NCBI RefSeq assembly: GCF_000223215.1
Contig: NC_017243.1
Coordinates: 3,038,001 to 3,102,000, forward strand
DNA length: 64,000 nt
Direction of reading: 5' to 3'
From: Brachyspira intermedia PWS/A
GTDB taxonomy: Bacteria; Spirochaetota; Brachyspiria; Brachyspirales; Brachyspiraceae
The stretch's first letter is position 1, and each line of letters starts with the position of its first letter. The notes below the pieces were generated by a model that was given only the letters and a program-made list of their open reading frames with translations, had not been told where the DNA came from and searched no databases. Position numbers and translations under genes: made by a program. Shown here piece by piece: positions 47,270 through 55,392 of the stretch.

Positions 47270-47696
47270 AACGCACGGTTAGCTAAATTTATTATGAAAT
47301 TTAAATGTTATTATTAATTGACTTATATTTATAATTTTACTCTTTGTGCGGTTAATAGATTATAAATTTAAATAAACTAGGGCGGGTACTAAAAAATTCT
47401 TAATTAAACCAAAAAAGAAATTAAAACAAAATTAAAAAGTAAATCAATAAAAATAAAGGGTGGGGTATGTAATAAAAGTTTTAAAATTTAATTACACTTG
47501 CCCACCCTTTAGGCTTATAGTCTTTTATGATATTTAAATTTTATTTTTCTTGTTAATTTGTTCTGGTATTATAGCTTCCCACCCAAGAATTTTTTAAATT
47601 TATTGTATTCTCAGCGCACGTTGAATTGGTATAAATATATAAATTAATTTGAAATATAGACTTTATTATATTTTGAAATTTTACTTACCGTGCGTT
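47270..47696. repeat. Family A nested palindrome, full copy
   Basis: AACGCACGG (47270) to TTGTGCGGTTAATAG, CTAGGGCGGGTAC, AAAGGGTGGGGTATGTAAT, axis, CTTGCCCACCCTTTAGGC, GCTTCCCACCCAAG, AGCGCACGT to ACCGTGCGTT (47687-47696). Confidence 0.88.
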
Positions 47697-47725
47697 AATA
47701 AAAATTGTTATTGGAATTAAATAAA

Positions 47726-47800
47726 TGGAGCGGGCGAACGGAATCGAACCGTCATCTTTAGATTGGAAGTCTAAGGTAATAACCATTATATGACGCCCGC
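47726..47800 (-). tRNA. tRNA-Gly (TCC), with encoded CCA
   Basis: Minus-strand cloverleaf. The acceptor is GCGGGCG/CGCCCGC with discriminator T and CCA in the genome. The anticodon arm is TTAGA-CTTCCAA-TCTAA, giving anticodon TCC, and the T-arm contains GACGGTTCGATTCCGTT. Without CCA the gene is 47729-47800. Confidence 0.97.
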
Positions 47801-47883
47801 GATAAAAACAACTTACTTTTAAGTATTAAAATTATAGCATAATAAAATAAAAAAATCAAGGGCTAAATTATTTTTTTTATCTA

Positions 47884-48795
47884 TTAAATATTGAGTAATT
47901 TTATGCCGTATTTACTGGAAAGCTCCTCATATTTTTGTTCGCATGCCTTATTATCGCCTATAGCACTGCTGCAATTCATCATTATATTAATAGTCTCTGT
48001 TACACTTTTATCGTTATGATATATTTCACAAAACTGCTTCACACTCTCATAAACACAATAATCCTTAGCTTCTCCGCATATATATATCTTATCAGCATTA
48101 GCTATATCGTAAACCCAAGAAGTATCATAGTTTTTTGTATACTCTGTAGGTACTTCAGGCCTTATTACACCATACATCTCACTGAATGAATCTTGCCCTT
48201 TTAATATTTTATTTATATAAACTCTTCTTGAAGTTTCAAAGAATAAAAGAATATTTGCAAGCTGTTTATCTATAAGCCAGCCGTCTGTAGCATATATACA
48301 ATGATAAGGCCATATCATCAAATTCTGAGCATTCTTTTCTTTTAATGCTTTCACATAATTAATTTGTATCTCCTCATCATAAACAGGTATTATTTCATCA
48401 TTCAAAATTTTTTCTAAAGTTATTTCTGTAAACGGAGCAACAGGCTTATCATTAAAATCATTCCACATAATAGAATGAAATATAGAATCATATCTGTGAG
48501 TATCCAAAGTAACATATATACTTGAAAGCCTTTCCATATTGTCGTATATGAATCTTATTATATTTTTAATATCATCAACGGCACCCTTTACAGGCAAAGC
48601 ACCTTTCTCCATATCTATAAAATCTCTTTGAGGATCTACTATAAGAAGATTAATACTTTCATCTTCAAACTCTTTAATAACTTCATTACTGTATTCTAAA
48701 GCTATTTTATAAATATCCTGCTGATTGATAGGATTAACTTCTTTTCCTATAAAATCCTCATTTACTATTTTCTCATACGGTATTTTAACTGACAT
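47884..48795 (-). CDS. Nicotinamidase-like cysteine hydrolase
   Basis: The 303-aa protein belongs to the isochorismatase/nicotinamidase superfamily. Key residues are the Asp in LLIVDPQRDFID, the metal-site pattern TLDTHRYDSIFH, WPYHCIYATDGW, and the nucleophilic Cys in ICGEAKDYCVYESV. Nicotinamidases turn nicotinamide into nicotinate for NAD salvage, which would suit a strain with NAD-dependent LigA, but the protein is ~90 residues longer than simple nicotinamidases (extra N-terminus and a helical insert), so the substrate is uncertain. GAGGA precedes the ATG. The tRNA-Gly gene follows on the same strand. Confidence 0.85.
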   Translation of the reverse strand: MSVKIPYEKIVNEDFIGKEVNPINQQDIYKIALEYSNEVIKEFEDESINLLIVDPQRDFIDMEKGALPVKGAVDDIKNIIRFIYDNMERLSSIYVTLDTHRYDSIFHSIMWNDFNDKPVAPFTEITLEKILNDEIIPVYDEEIQINYVKALKEKNAQNLMIWPYHCIYATDGWLIDKQLANILLFFETSRRVYINKILKGQDSFSEMYGVIRPEVPTEYTKNYDTSWVYDIANADKIYICGEAKDYCVYESVKQFCEIYHNDKSVTETINIMMNCSSAIGDNKACEQKYEELSSKYGIKLLNI

Positions 48796-48877
48796 AAAAA
48801 ATCCTCATTTAGTGCTTTTAAAATAGTATATAAAATTTTTATTTAAAGTAAATTATTTTTTTATATTATTTTTTATA

Positions 48878-49209
48878 TATACTGAAACAAATATATTTTG
48901 TCAAAAATTATTTTATTATTTTTATTATTTGTTGGGACTAGCCCCCCGCTGTGCGTGCCTTCGGCAACCCACACTTCTTTTGTTGCCACAGGCGAAGCCC
49001 GCCTACGGCGAGAAGCAAAAAGGCTACATTTTGGCTTTAATTTTATGAATTACCTTACATTTAGGATAATTTTAGTATGATTTAGTATTAATTTTATACT
49101 TGCACTTTCGCAAAGCGTGCCGACGAAGTCCACCTATGATGTCGGCAGCAACTTTTTGCGGCGGGAAAAGTTGAATAAAAAATTGACAAACTTAAAAATT
49201 TTCAGTATA
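48878..49209. mobile_element. Family B element, full copy
   Basis: Begins TATACTGAAACAAATATATT, ends AAATTTTCAGTATA (inverted ends). Its hairpin stem is CAACTTTT (49149-49156) / AAAAGTTG (49166-49173) around GCGGCGGG-like loop bases, whereas the copy at 33535 has GTTCTTTTT / AAAAAGAAC at the same place. Confidence 0.82.
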
Positions 49210-49217
49210 AACTAAAT

Positions 49218-49246
49218 AAAAAAAGAGCCCCAATAATAGGGACTCT
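49218..49246 (-). terminator. Terminator of the Asn/Tyr-rich protein gene
   Basis: Minus strand: AGAGTCCC pairs with GGGGCTCT (one G-T pair) around a short loop, followed by a T-run. It lies 23 bp past the stop. Confidence 0.82.
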
Positions 49247-49268
49247 CTTTGCAAAAACAAAAATATGT

Positions 49269-50426
49269 TTAATAATCTACTATTTCTCGAAGGAAGTTTC
49301 CATTTCTATCAATATAAAGTCTCATACTATTTGCCATTCTCACTTCAAAAGTACCTATCTCTTTTACTTCTACATCTAATATTTGAACATTAGGATATTT
49401 TGCAGCAGCTGTATCCAAAACTACTTGAGGTACTTTGAAAGGAGTATAAAAATCCTGAACATATAATGGTGCATTTTTAGTATTTGCCGCAGGCTGATTA
49501 TTATTGTTTAAATTTTGATTAGCAGTATTATTTTGATTAGGCATACCATTTGCTTTTATAGTCAATTCTTCGGCCGCCTTTATTAAAGCTTCAGCAGCTA
49601 GCTTGTAAGGATCATCTGACATGTTATTATTTGTTTGAGTATAAGCATTATAATCATATCCAGTATAATATCCGTTTTGATACTGATCCTGTGCAGTATT
49701 GTCATAAGCACTATAATAATTATTTTGATAAGTATTATCATAAGCATTATAGTCATTATAATAATTATTTTGTGCAGTACCATCATAACTTTCATTATAT
49801 CCATTCTGATTTGCATTAGGGCTATAGTACGGACTGTTAGGATTTTTAGCTTCTCTTTCCAACATTTTCATCAATTCTTCATAAGGATTTACATAGCTTG
49901 CTGTATTATTATATGCTTGATTATTATAATTGTCATAACCGCTTTGATATGTATTTTGTGCAGTATTGTCATAACCGCCATAATAATTATTTTGGTATGG
50001 ATCTTGATAAGTATTATCATAGCCATTATAATAATTATTTTGATATGGATTTTGTGCAGTACTACCTTCATTATAATAAGAATGAGCATTATAATTTTGA
50101 GAAGCCCAATTCATAGCATTCATAGTATCCTGATATGGATTTCCATGCATAGCATTATAATCATTATATTGTTCATAAAATCCAGGACTATAATAAATAC
50201 TGTTAGGGTTATTTGCTTCCTCGGATAAAGTTCTCATAAACTCCTGATAATAATTATTATAGTAGTTATTTGCAGGAATATTATTATTCTGATATGCATT
50301 ATAATTATTCTGATTATTTTGATAGTTATAACCATTCTGATAATTATATGGATCATAATATTGAGCAAACAACATACCTGAAGATATTATCAAGGCAGGT
50401 ATTGCTTTAAAAATTATTTTTCTCAT
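49269..50426 (-). CDS. Secreted Asn/Tyr/Gln-rich repeat protein with PepSY-like C-terminus
   Basis: About 385 aa. The signal peptide is MRKIIFKAIPALIISSGMLF (cleavage likely after FA). Residues ~22-290 are low-complexity Asn/Tyr/Gln/Asp repeats (units like YQNNYYNGYDNT), with two longer copies of a helix motif (QEFMRTLSEEANNPNSIYYS and EELMKMLEREAKNPNSPYYS). The C-terminal ~65 residues (VPQVVLDTAAAKYPNVQILD, then EVRMANSMRLYIDRNGNFLR) look like a PepSY/BLIP-type domain. The start at 50426 follows AAGGA at 7 nt. The prion-like region could self-assemble or act as a flexible surface layer (inference). Confidence 0.8.
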   Translation of the reverse strand: MRKIIFKAIPALIISSGMLFAQYYDPYNYQNGYNYQNNQNNYNAYQNNNIPANNYYNNYYQEFMRTLSEEANNPNSIYYSPGFYEQYNDYNAMHGNPYQDTMNAMNWASQNYNAHSYYNEGSTAQNPYQNNYYNGYDNTYQDPYQNNYYGGYDNTAQNTYQSGYDNYNNQAYNNTASYVNPYEELMKMLEREAKNPNSPYYSPNANQNGYNESYDGTAQNNYYNDYNAYDNTYQNNYYSAYDNTAQDQYQNGYYTGYDYNAYTQTNNNMSDDPYKLAAEALIKAAEELTIKANGMPNQNNTANQNLNNNNQPAANTKNAPLYVQDFYTPFKVPQVVLDTAAAKYPNVQILDVEVKEIGTFEVRMANSMRLYIDRNGNFLREIVDY

Positions 50427-50548
50427 AAACATATCCTTTTGTAAATATATTGTAAATTTAATATTTGATATATTTACATTATAATACATTTATAGCTAGA
50501 TGTCAATTTTTTTTACAAAAAATTTTAATTAAATTTACATTTTTAAAT

Positions 50549-50962
50549 TTAATTAGACTCAGTTAATTGACCTGATGTTACTGAATTATCTTCATTTACT
50601 ATATTAAGCTCAAGCATATTATTATTGAATGTAAAAGTATATTTTTTTAATCCTGTAAAATTTATTTCAGCACTGTAGCTATTATCAGAATTTTTAATAA
50701 TAATTTCTTTAGATAATTCTACATCCTCTGGATTAGAACCTCCATAATATGTTACTGAACCTTTTACAGAACCATCATTATTAATTGTGAATGTAGCTCT
50801 TCCATCTTCAATGCCGTTTTGATGTTTTCTATTTATTGCCCCAGAATATTTTCCTTGATATTTTGAGTCTATGCCGCTTCCTGTTTTTGTAATATCATTA
50901 GAACAAGATGCCAAAAATATTATCATCAAAGTTAAAGAAATTGTTTTTAATAATGTTTTCAT
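50549..50962 (-). CDS. Small lipoprotein, 137 aa
   Basis: The signal ISLTLMIIFLASCSNDITKT has the lipobox Cys at about residue 20. The mature part is beta-rich (YQGKYSGAINRKHQNGIEDG, then ATFTINNDGSVKGSVTYYGG) and resembles the strand pattern of the lipoproteins at 24698-25072 and 16199-16795. AAGGAT precedes the ATG. It is 59 bp upstream, in transcription order, of nothing obvious in its own operon except the Asn/Tyr-rich gene 122 bp further on. Function unknown. Confidence 0.8.
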   Translation of the reverse strand: MKTLLKTISLTLMIIFLASCSNDITKTGSGIDSKYQGKYSGAINRKHQNGIEDGRATFTINNDGSVKGSVTYYGGSNPEDVELSKEIIIKNSDNSYSAEINFTGLKKYTFTFNNNMLELNIVNEDNSVTSGQLTESN

Positions 50963-51076
50963 TTTTTATCCTTTTATTATTTAATATTTATAAATATAAT
51001 AAAAAAATATTTTATATTGAAAAAATTAAGCATTATTATATGATACTAAAAATTATAATACAAAGGAAATATATAA

Positions 51077-51577
51077 ATGAAAGCATTGATTATTACAGAT
51101 AATTTTTTTGAGGATTCAGAATTATTTTATCCATACTTCAGACTTGTAGAGGAAGGCATTGAAGTTGATATAGCAGCTTTAAATAAAGGCGAGATTAAAG
51201 GAGAATATTTTTTCAAAGTTGAAGCAAAATTAGATTTCTCAGAAGTAGACCCTTCAAATTATAAAGCATTAATAATACCCGGCGGAAGAGCACCTGAAGC
51301 TATAAGAGGAAATGAAAACGTAAAGAAAATAATTAAATACTTTGTTGATAATAATCTTACTATAGGAGCTATTTGTCATGGACAGCAAACTTTAATATCA
51401 GCAAAAGTATTAGAAGGAAAAGATGCTACTTGCTATATAGGCATAAGAGATGATTTGATGAATGCCAAAGCTAATTATAAAGATGAAAAAGTTGTGGTAT
51501 GCGGAAATATTATAACTTCAAGATGTCCTGATGATTTACCATATTTCGCTAAAGAGATAATAAAAAAATTAAAATAA
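51077..51577 (+). CDS. DJ-1/PfpI family protein
   Basis: The 166-aa protein has the PfpI core: ALIITDNFFEDSELFYPYFR, KALIIPGGRAPEAIRGNENV, the nucleophile elbow IGAICHGQQTLISAKVLEG with Cys next to His, and the Glu region near the start. Members act as cysteine-type proteases, glyoxalases or deglycases; the PfpI-like Cys-His pair is present. AAGGA precedes the ATG. It is a single-gene unit with a hairpin terminator and is divergent from the lipoprotein gene at 50549-50962. Confidence 0.9.
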   Translation: MKALIITDNFFEDSELFYPYFRLVEEGIEVDIAALNKGEIKGEYFFKVEAKLDFSEVDPSNYKALIIPGGRAPEAIRGNENVKKIIKYFVDNNLTIGAICHGQQTLISAKVLEGKDATCYIGIRDDLMNAKANYKDEKVVVCGNIITSRCPDDLPYFAKEIIKKLK

Positions 51578-51593
51578 TATAAAGATATTTAAA

Positions 51594-51623
51594 AAACCTC
51601 ATACTTATAAAAGCATGAGGTTT
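51594..51623. terminator. Bidirectional terminator after the DJ-1/PfpI gene
   Basis: Perfect 9-bp stem AAACCTCAT / ATGAGGTTT between convergent genes, with an A-run upstream and T-rich DNA downstream. Confidence 0.8.
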
Positions 51624-51654
51624 ATATATTTGATTGATCTAATTTATAAATAGA

Positions 51655-52560
51655 TTAATATTCTTTCCAATTACCAGTACCATTTAATTTTAAACTTAAT
51701 TTAATTCCATCTTTATTAACAAATGCATAGTTACTATCTTCTATTTCGTATCCGTCTTTAAATTGTAATGTTATAGTGAAATCAGCTGTTTTGCCATCTC
51801 CGCTTATTGGTGAAGTTTTAGCAGAAGGACTGTATTTTAAATTATCATCTGTTATTTTCCAAAATAATTCTGCTGCTTCTTGAGCTTTATAAGTTCCGCC
51901 ATTATCTCCTGTTGAAGTTATTGTTGAGCCTGATTGATTTAACTGGAAACTATTTAAATCAAAACTAGCATCACCTCCACTAATAGTAATTGTTCCGCCA
52001 TTAGCTTTTTTTATGATATTTTCTATATCAGTTTTTGTTACATTCTTTATCACTAATATTTTTATTGGTACTGTAACTACAGCTTCTTTATTTTTTAACT
52101 TCTCATTATCTGATGTGAATGTAATATCAACATTGTATATATATTCTGTTGCAGCTGTAAGATTAGCATTTTTTACTTTATTAATACCTGACTGAGTTAA
52201 TGTTAAAACAGATTCAGTAAGATCGGTTATTGTACTATCAATAGTAAAATCTGAAATATCTAATACTAAAGAAGATGCATTATCTTTTTTTACATCTGTT
52301 ATTCTAGCTTGTGCTTCTTTTACTATTCCAGGTGTCATAGAAAATTCTAGTGATGATGCTTTAGAAACTTTAGTCTTATCTGAAGACACATTTATTCTAT
52401 CATAATTTGGTGCAGTACTAACTGTGGATAAATATACTTTAAAATCATAAGTATCATCCATAATAGGTGGGTTTGTAACAGTATTTGCATCATTTCCGCA
52501 GCTTACCGCAAATAATACTGCTGTAAAACAAACAGCAATTTTAATAATGGCTTTTTTCAT
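51655..52560 (-). CDS. Lipoprotein with Ig-like/beta domains, 301 aa
   Basis: Signal IIKIAVCFTAVLFAVSCGND with the lipobox Cys near residue 21, then Thr/Asn/Ser-rich beta sequence. There are at least two strand-rich segments (TDLTESVLTLTQSGINKVKN and TADFTITLQFKDGYEIEDSN), with a Gly/Ser-rich part between (NGGTITISGGDASFDLNSFQ). No enzyme motif. AGGAG precedes the ATG. It lies 52 bp after the 691-aa gene on the same strand, so co-transcription is possible. Probably surface-exposed; function unknown. Confidence 0.78.
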   Translation of the reverse strand: MKKAIIKIAVCFTAVLFAVSCGNDANTVTNPPIMDDTYDFKVYLSTVSTAPNYDRINVSSDKTKVSKASSLEFSMTPGIVKEAQARITDVKKDNASSLVLDISDFTIDSTITDLTESVLTLTQSGINKVKNANLTAATEYIYNVDITFTSDNEKLKNKEAVVTVPIKILVIKNVTKTDIENIIKKANGGTITISGGDASFDLNSFQLNQSGSTITSTGDNGGTYKAQEAAELFWKITDDNLKYSPSAKTSPISGDGKTADFTITLQFKDGYEIEDSNYAFVNKDGIKLSLKLNGTGNWKEY

Positions 52561-52612
52561 TTTTTATTCTCCTAATTTTTTATAACAAATGAAGTTTTTA
52601 TTCTTCAGTTAG

Positions 52613-54688
52613 TTATTCATTATTATTTGAGTTGGGATTATTAATAATCAAATATTCTTTGTAGTATGATACCCTATACATATACTCAAGAGCATTTATA
52701 AAATGTTCCTCTAAATATTTTTCATCGTATTTAAAATCTTCTGATTCTTTTACTTTGATGTAATACATGATTGCTTTGTATATAGTTTTATAATTGGCAT
52801 CAAAAAATATTTTTCTCTCCCTTTTTTCTTCCTCCTGAAATTTTCTTTCTTTTTCTTCCATTTTTTTCAATTTTTCTTCATCTTCTTCGCTATAAATAAT
52901 TTCCTGATTATAAATAAAGAAAGAATTATTTATAAATATATCCTCATACCTTTTTACATCTTTCAATTCTTCAAAAGTTTTCAAAAAGTCAATTACTTCT
53001 TTATTAGAGTTTACTGAAATATCATCAATGCATTTATGTTCTTCAGCAATTTTTAGCATTAAATTGAATTCATCAATATAATTTCTAAATTCAATATCAT
53101 TACTATTTAAATACTCTTTTAATAATTCATAATTCAAACAAGATAATTTCACTATACAAGAATGCAGAGAATTAAGTATATCTTTGTAAGATTTTATACT
53201 GTAAAGATTAAAAAAGTATAAAGTTTCGGCTATATAGAAAGATGTATTTATATCATCTATAATAGAAGCTATATTGTAGATTTTATTATTGCTGTACTTT
53301 TTACTTTCTAAATTAGAAAATACAATTTCTTCTCCGCCCTCAACTATATCATAATCAATTCTAAATCTTATGAATGAACATAAGAATTTTAGAAAATCAT
53401 AATTAAATAAAATTAAACTCACATAATGCTGTCCGTCATTTAAAATAGATTTGAATTTATTTTCATTGTCAAAATAGTTTTCATGACTCAAATTATGCAT
53501 TCTGTACATTTTAGAATTATCATCTGAATATAGTTCAGAAAATAAGTCTTTTAATTCATTCTTCATTTCATTGTACTTATCTATACATAATTTTATCACT
53601 TCATTATATTGGTACTCTATGTATTCTTCTAAGCCTATAAACAAACAGTCAAACTTTATATCCATTTTAAGATATAAATATTTGATCCTATGTACGAAAT
53701 GATAAAACATCTTATCAAAATATATAGCATCATTAGAAAAATATTCTGATAATGATAAATGTTCTTCCATTTCCGGATCTAGTATTATACTAATAGAACT
53801 AATATAACTATCTCTTAATACACTATCATGCTGCAAAACATAATATAAGCAGAATATATGTTCTATTATTTTAGATAAAGAAATTTCTTCAAGATATTTA
53901 AAATTATCTATCCTTTTTGTTAATTCAGTATAGTTCAAATGCTTAACAGATTCTTCTATCAACTTTATTTTATTTAAAGTGATCTTCTTTACTAAAGATT
54001 TATTTATATTTTCTTTATTATCATTACTGAAAAAAATATCTGCTATATCTTTTAAATTTAATTTCATATTTTCAAGTTCAGATATTTTTTCAAGCACAGG
54101 AAGATGATACATAGAATAAAGCACTTTGTTAGAAGGCTTTTTATCTTCTTCAAAAATGCTATCATGAACTTTGTAGGCTGGAAGTATACAGTTTTTATTA
54201 TCATCATAATAGTTTTGCATTCTTTTTATGAGTTTATCTTTCTTGATAGGAAGTTTATCAAATATATTATCTTTAATACTAGAAATATCTATGATGCCGT
54301 CATTTGAAAAACAGTTTATTATATCAAATTGTAAATGGCTTCTTAAATAGCTGTATATATCTGCAAAAACTCCTATTTCAAAAAATAATATTGTATCTTT
54401 ATAATTTGTCATTATGCCTTTTATATCTTCTTTAATCGATCCTATATCTATAAAATTATATACAAATGTATTATCATCTGTTTTTGAAATTTTTACTCTT
54501 TCAACATTGTAAGGCTTATCATGTAATTTATTTCCTGATATTTTAGAAACTATATAGCACTCTTTACATTTTGATATCAATGTTTTTAATGAAGGAAGTA
54601 TATATGGATATTTTGCTTTTTCATCTGAAATACTATAATACTTTATATTATACTTTCTATCCGATATATTTATGCTTTCTTTTTTCAT
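52613..54688 (-). CDS. Unknown 691-aa cytoplasmic protein
   Basis: No family recognised. The N-terminus (SDRKYNIKYYSISDEKAKYP) leads into a long, mainly helical protein with many Ile/Leu/Tyr and clustered acidic residues; there is no signal peptide or membrane segment. A highly charged coiled coil lies near residues 620-650 (EEDEEKLKKMEEKERKFQEE), and the last residues are Asn-rich. CKECYIVSK has two close Cys but no metal site is evident. AAGGAAAT precedes the ATG. It lies next to a family A repeat and the orphan terminase, in accessory-looking DNA, and upstream of a lipoprotein gene. Confidence 0.7.
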   Translation of the reverse strand: MKKESINISDRKYNIKYYSISDEKAKYPYILPSLKTLISKCKECYIVSKISGNKLHDKPYNVERVKISKTDDNTFVYNFIDIGSIKEDIKGIMTNYKDTILFFEIGVFADIYSYLRSHLQFDIINCFSNDGIIDISSIKDNIFDKLPIKKDKLIKRMQNYYDDNKNCILPAYKVHDSIFEEDKKPSNKVLYSMYHLPVLEKISELENMKLNLKDIADIFFSNDNKENINKSLVKKITLNKIKLIEESVKHLNYTELTKRIDNFKYLEEISLSKIIEHIFCLYYVLQHDSVLRDSYISSISIILDPEMEEHLSLSEYFSNDAIYFDKMFYHFVHRIKYLYLKMDIKFDCLFIGLEEYIEYQYNEVIKLCIDKYNEMKNELKDLFSELYSDDNSKMYRMHNLSHENYFDNENKFKSILNDGQHYVSLILFNYDFLKFLCSFIRFRIDYDIVEGGEEIVFSNLESKKYSNNKIYNIASIIDDINTSFYIAETLYFFNLYSIKSYKDILNSLHSCIVKLSCLNYELLKEYLNSNDIEFRNYIDEFNLMLKIAEEHKCIDDISVNSNKEVIDFLKTFEELKDVKRYEDIFINNSFFIYNQEIIYSEEDEEKLKKMEEKERKFQEEEKRERKIFFDANYKTIYKAIMYYIKVKESEDFKYDEKYLEEHFINALEYMYRVSYYKEYLIINNPNSNNNE

Positions 54689-54849
54689 AAAATATTTCCT
54701 TGCAATAGATACTTTCTGATTATAACAGAATTATAAAAAATAATTTCCTATGTCTTCCGAAAGACAGTATTAATTTTTGTAATTTTTTTGAAAAATACGA
54801 ATTTTTATAACTAAAATATATTAATACAGTATACATATTAATATTATAT

Positions 54850-55277
54850 AACGCACGGTAAATAGACAATATAATAATATAAATTTAATTTTTTATTTTC
54901 ACTGTATAATTATACATTTTTTATCGTGCGGTAAGCTAACTATAAAATTAAAAAAATCTTGGGCGGGTGCTATATCAACTAATTTAAATAAAAAGAAAAA
55001 TAAAAGCAAAAATGAATAATTAAGCAGAAAGTATAAAGGGCGGGCAAGTGTAATTAAATTTTAAAACTTTATTTACATACCCCACCCTATAGATTTTCTG
55101 CTTTATTATAAATTTATAATATCATTTATCTTACCGCTTAATACATAAAATATGGCTGCCAACCCAAGTTGTTATTGGATTTAAAATCTATTCAACGCAC
55201 GGTCAATCAACTATTCTTTATAATTAAAATTTTATTATTTAACTTATTTATATTTTTTATTTAGCTTAGCGTGCGTG
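54850..55277. repeat. Family A nested palindrome, full copy
   Basis: The clearest example of the mirror layout: left arm AACGCACGG (54850) to CGTGCGGT (54932), GGGCGGG at 54961, GGGCGGG at 55038, axis near 55062, CCCACCC at 55081, CCAACCC at 55159, right arm AACGCACGG (55194) to GCGTGCGTG (55277). G1 and C1 lie ~98 and ~100 bp from the axis, G2 and C2 ~21 and ~22 bp. Confidence 0.9.
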
Positions 55278-55392
55278 AAATTAATTCAAAAATCAACTTT
55301 ACTTATAATGACTTATAATTTTTGATTTTTATATGGAGGTATTATTTTTTATATAAAAGAATATCTATCAAATAAAATTATGAGCAAAAATT

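Noticed and set aside
49635-50228. 197-aa Ile-rich plus-strand ORF and smaller ones opposite the Asn/Tyr-rich gene
   Set aside because: Product of reading the AAT/TAT repeat in reverse; no ribosome binding site.
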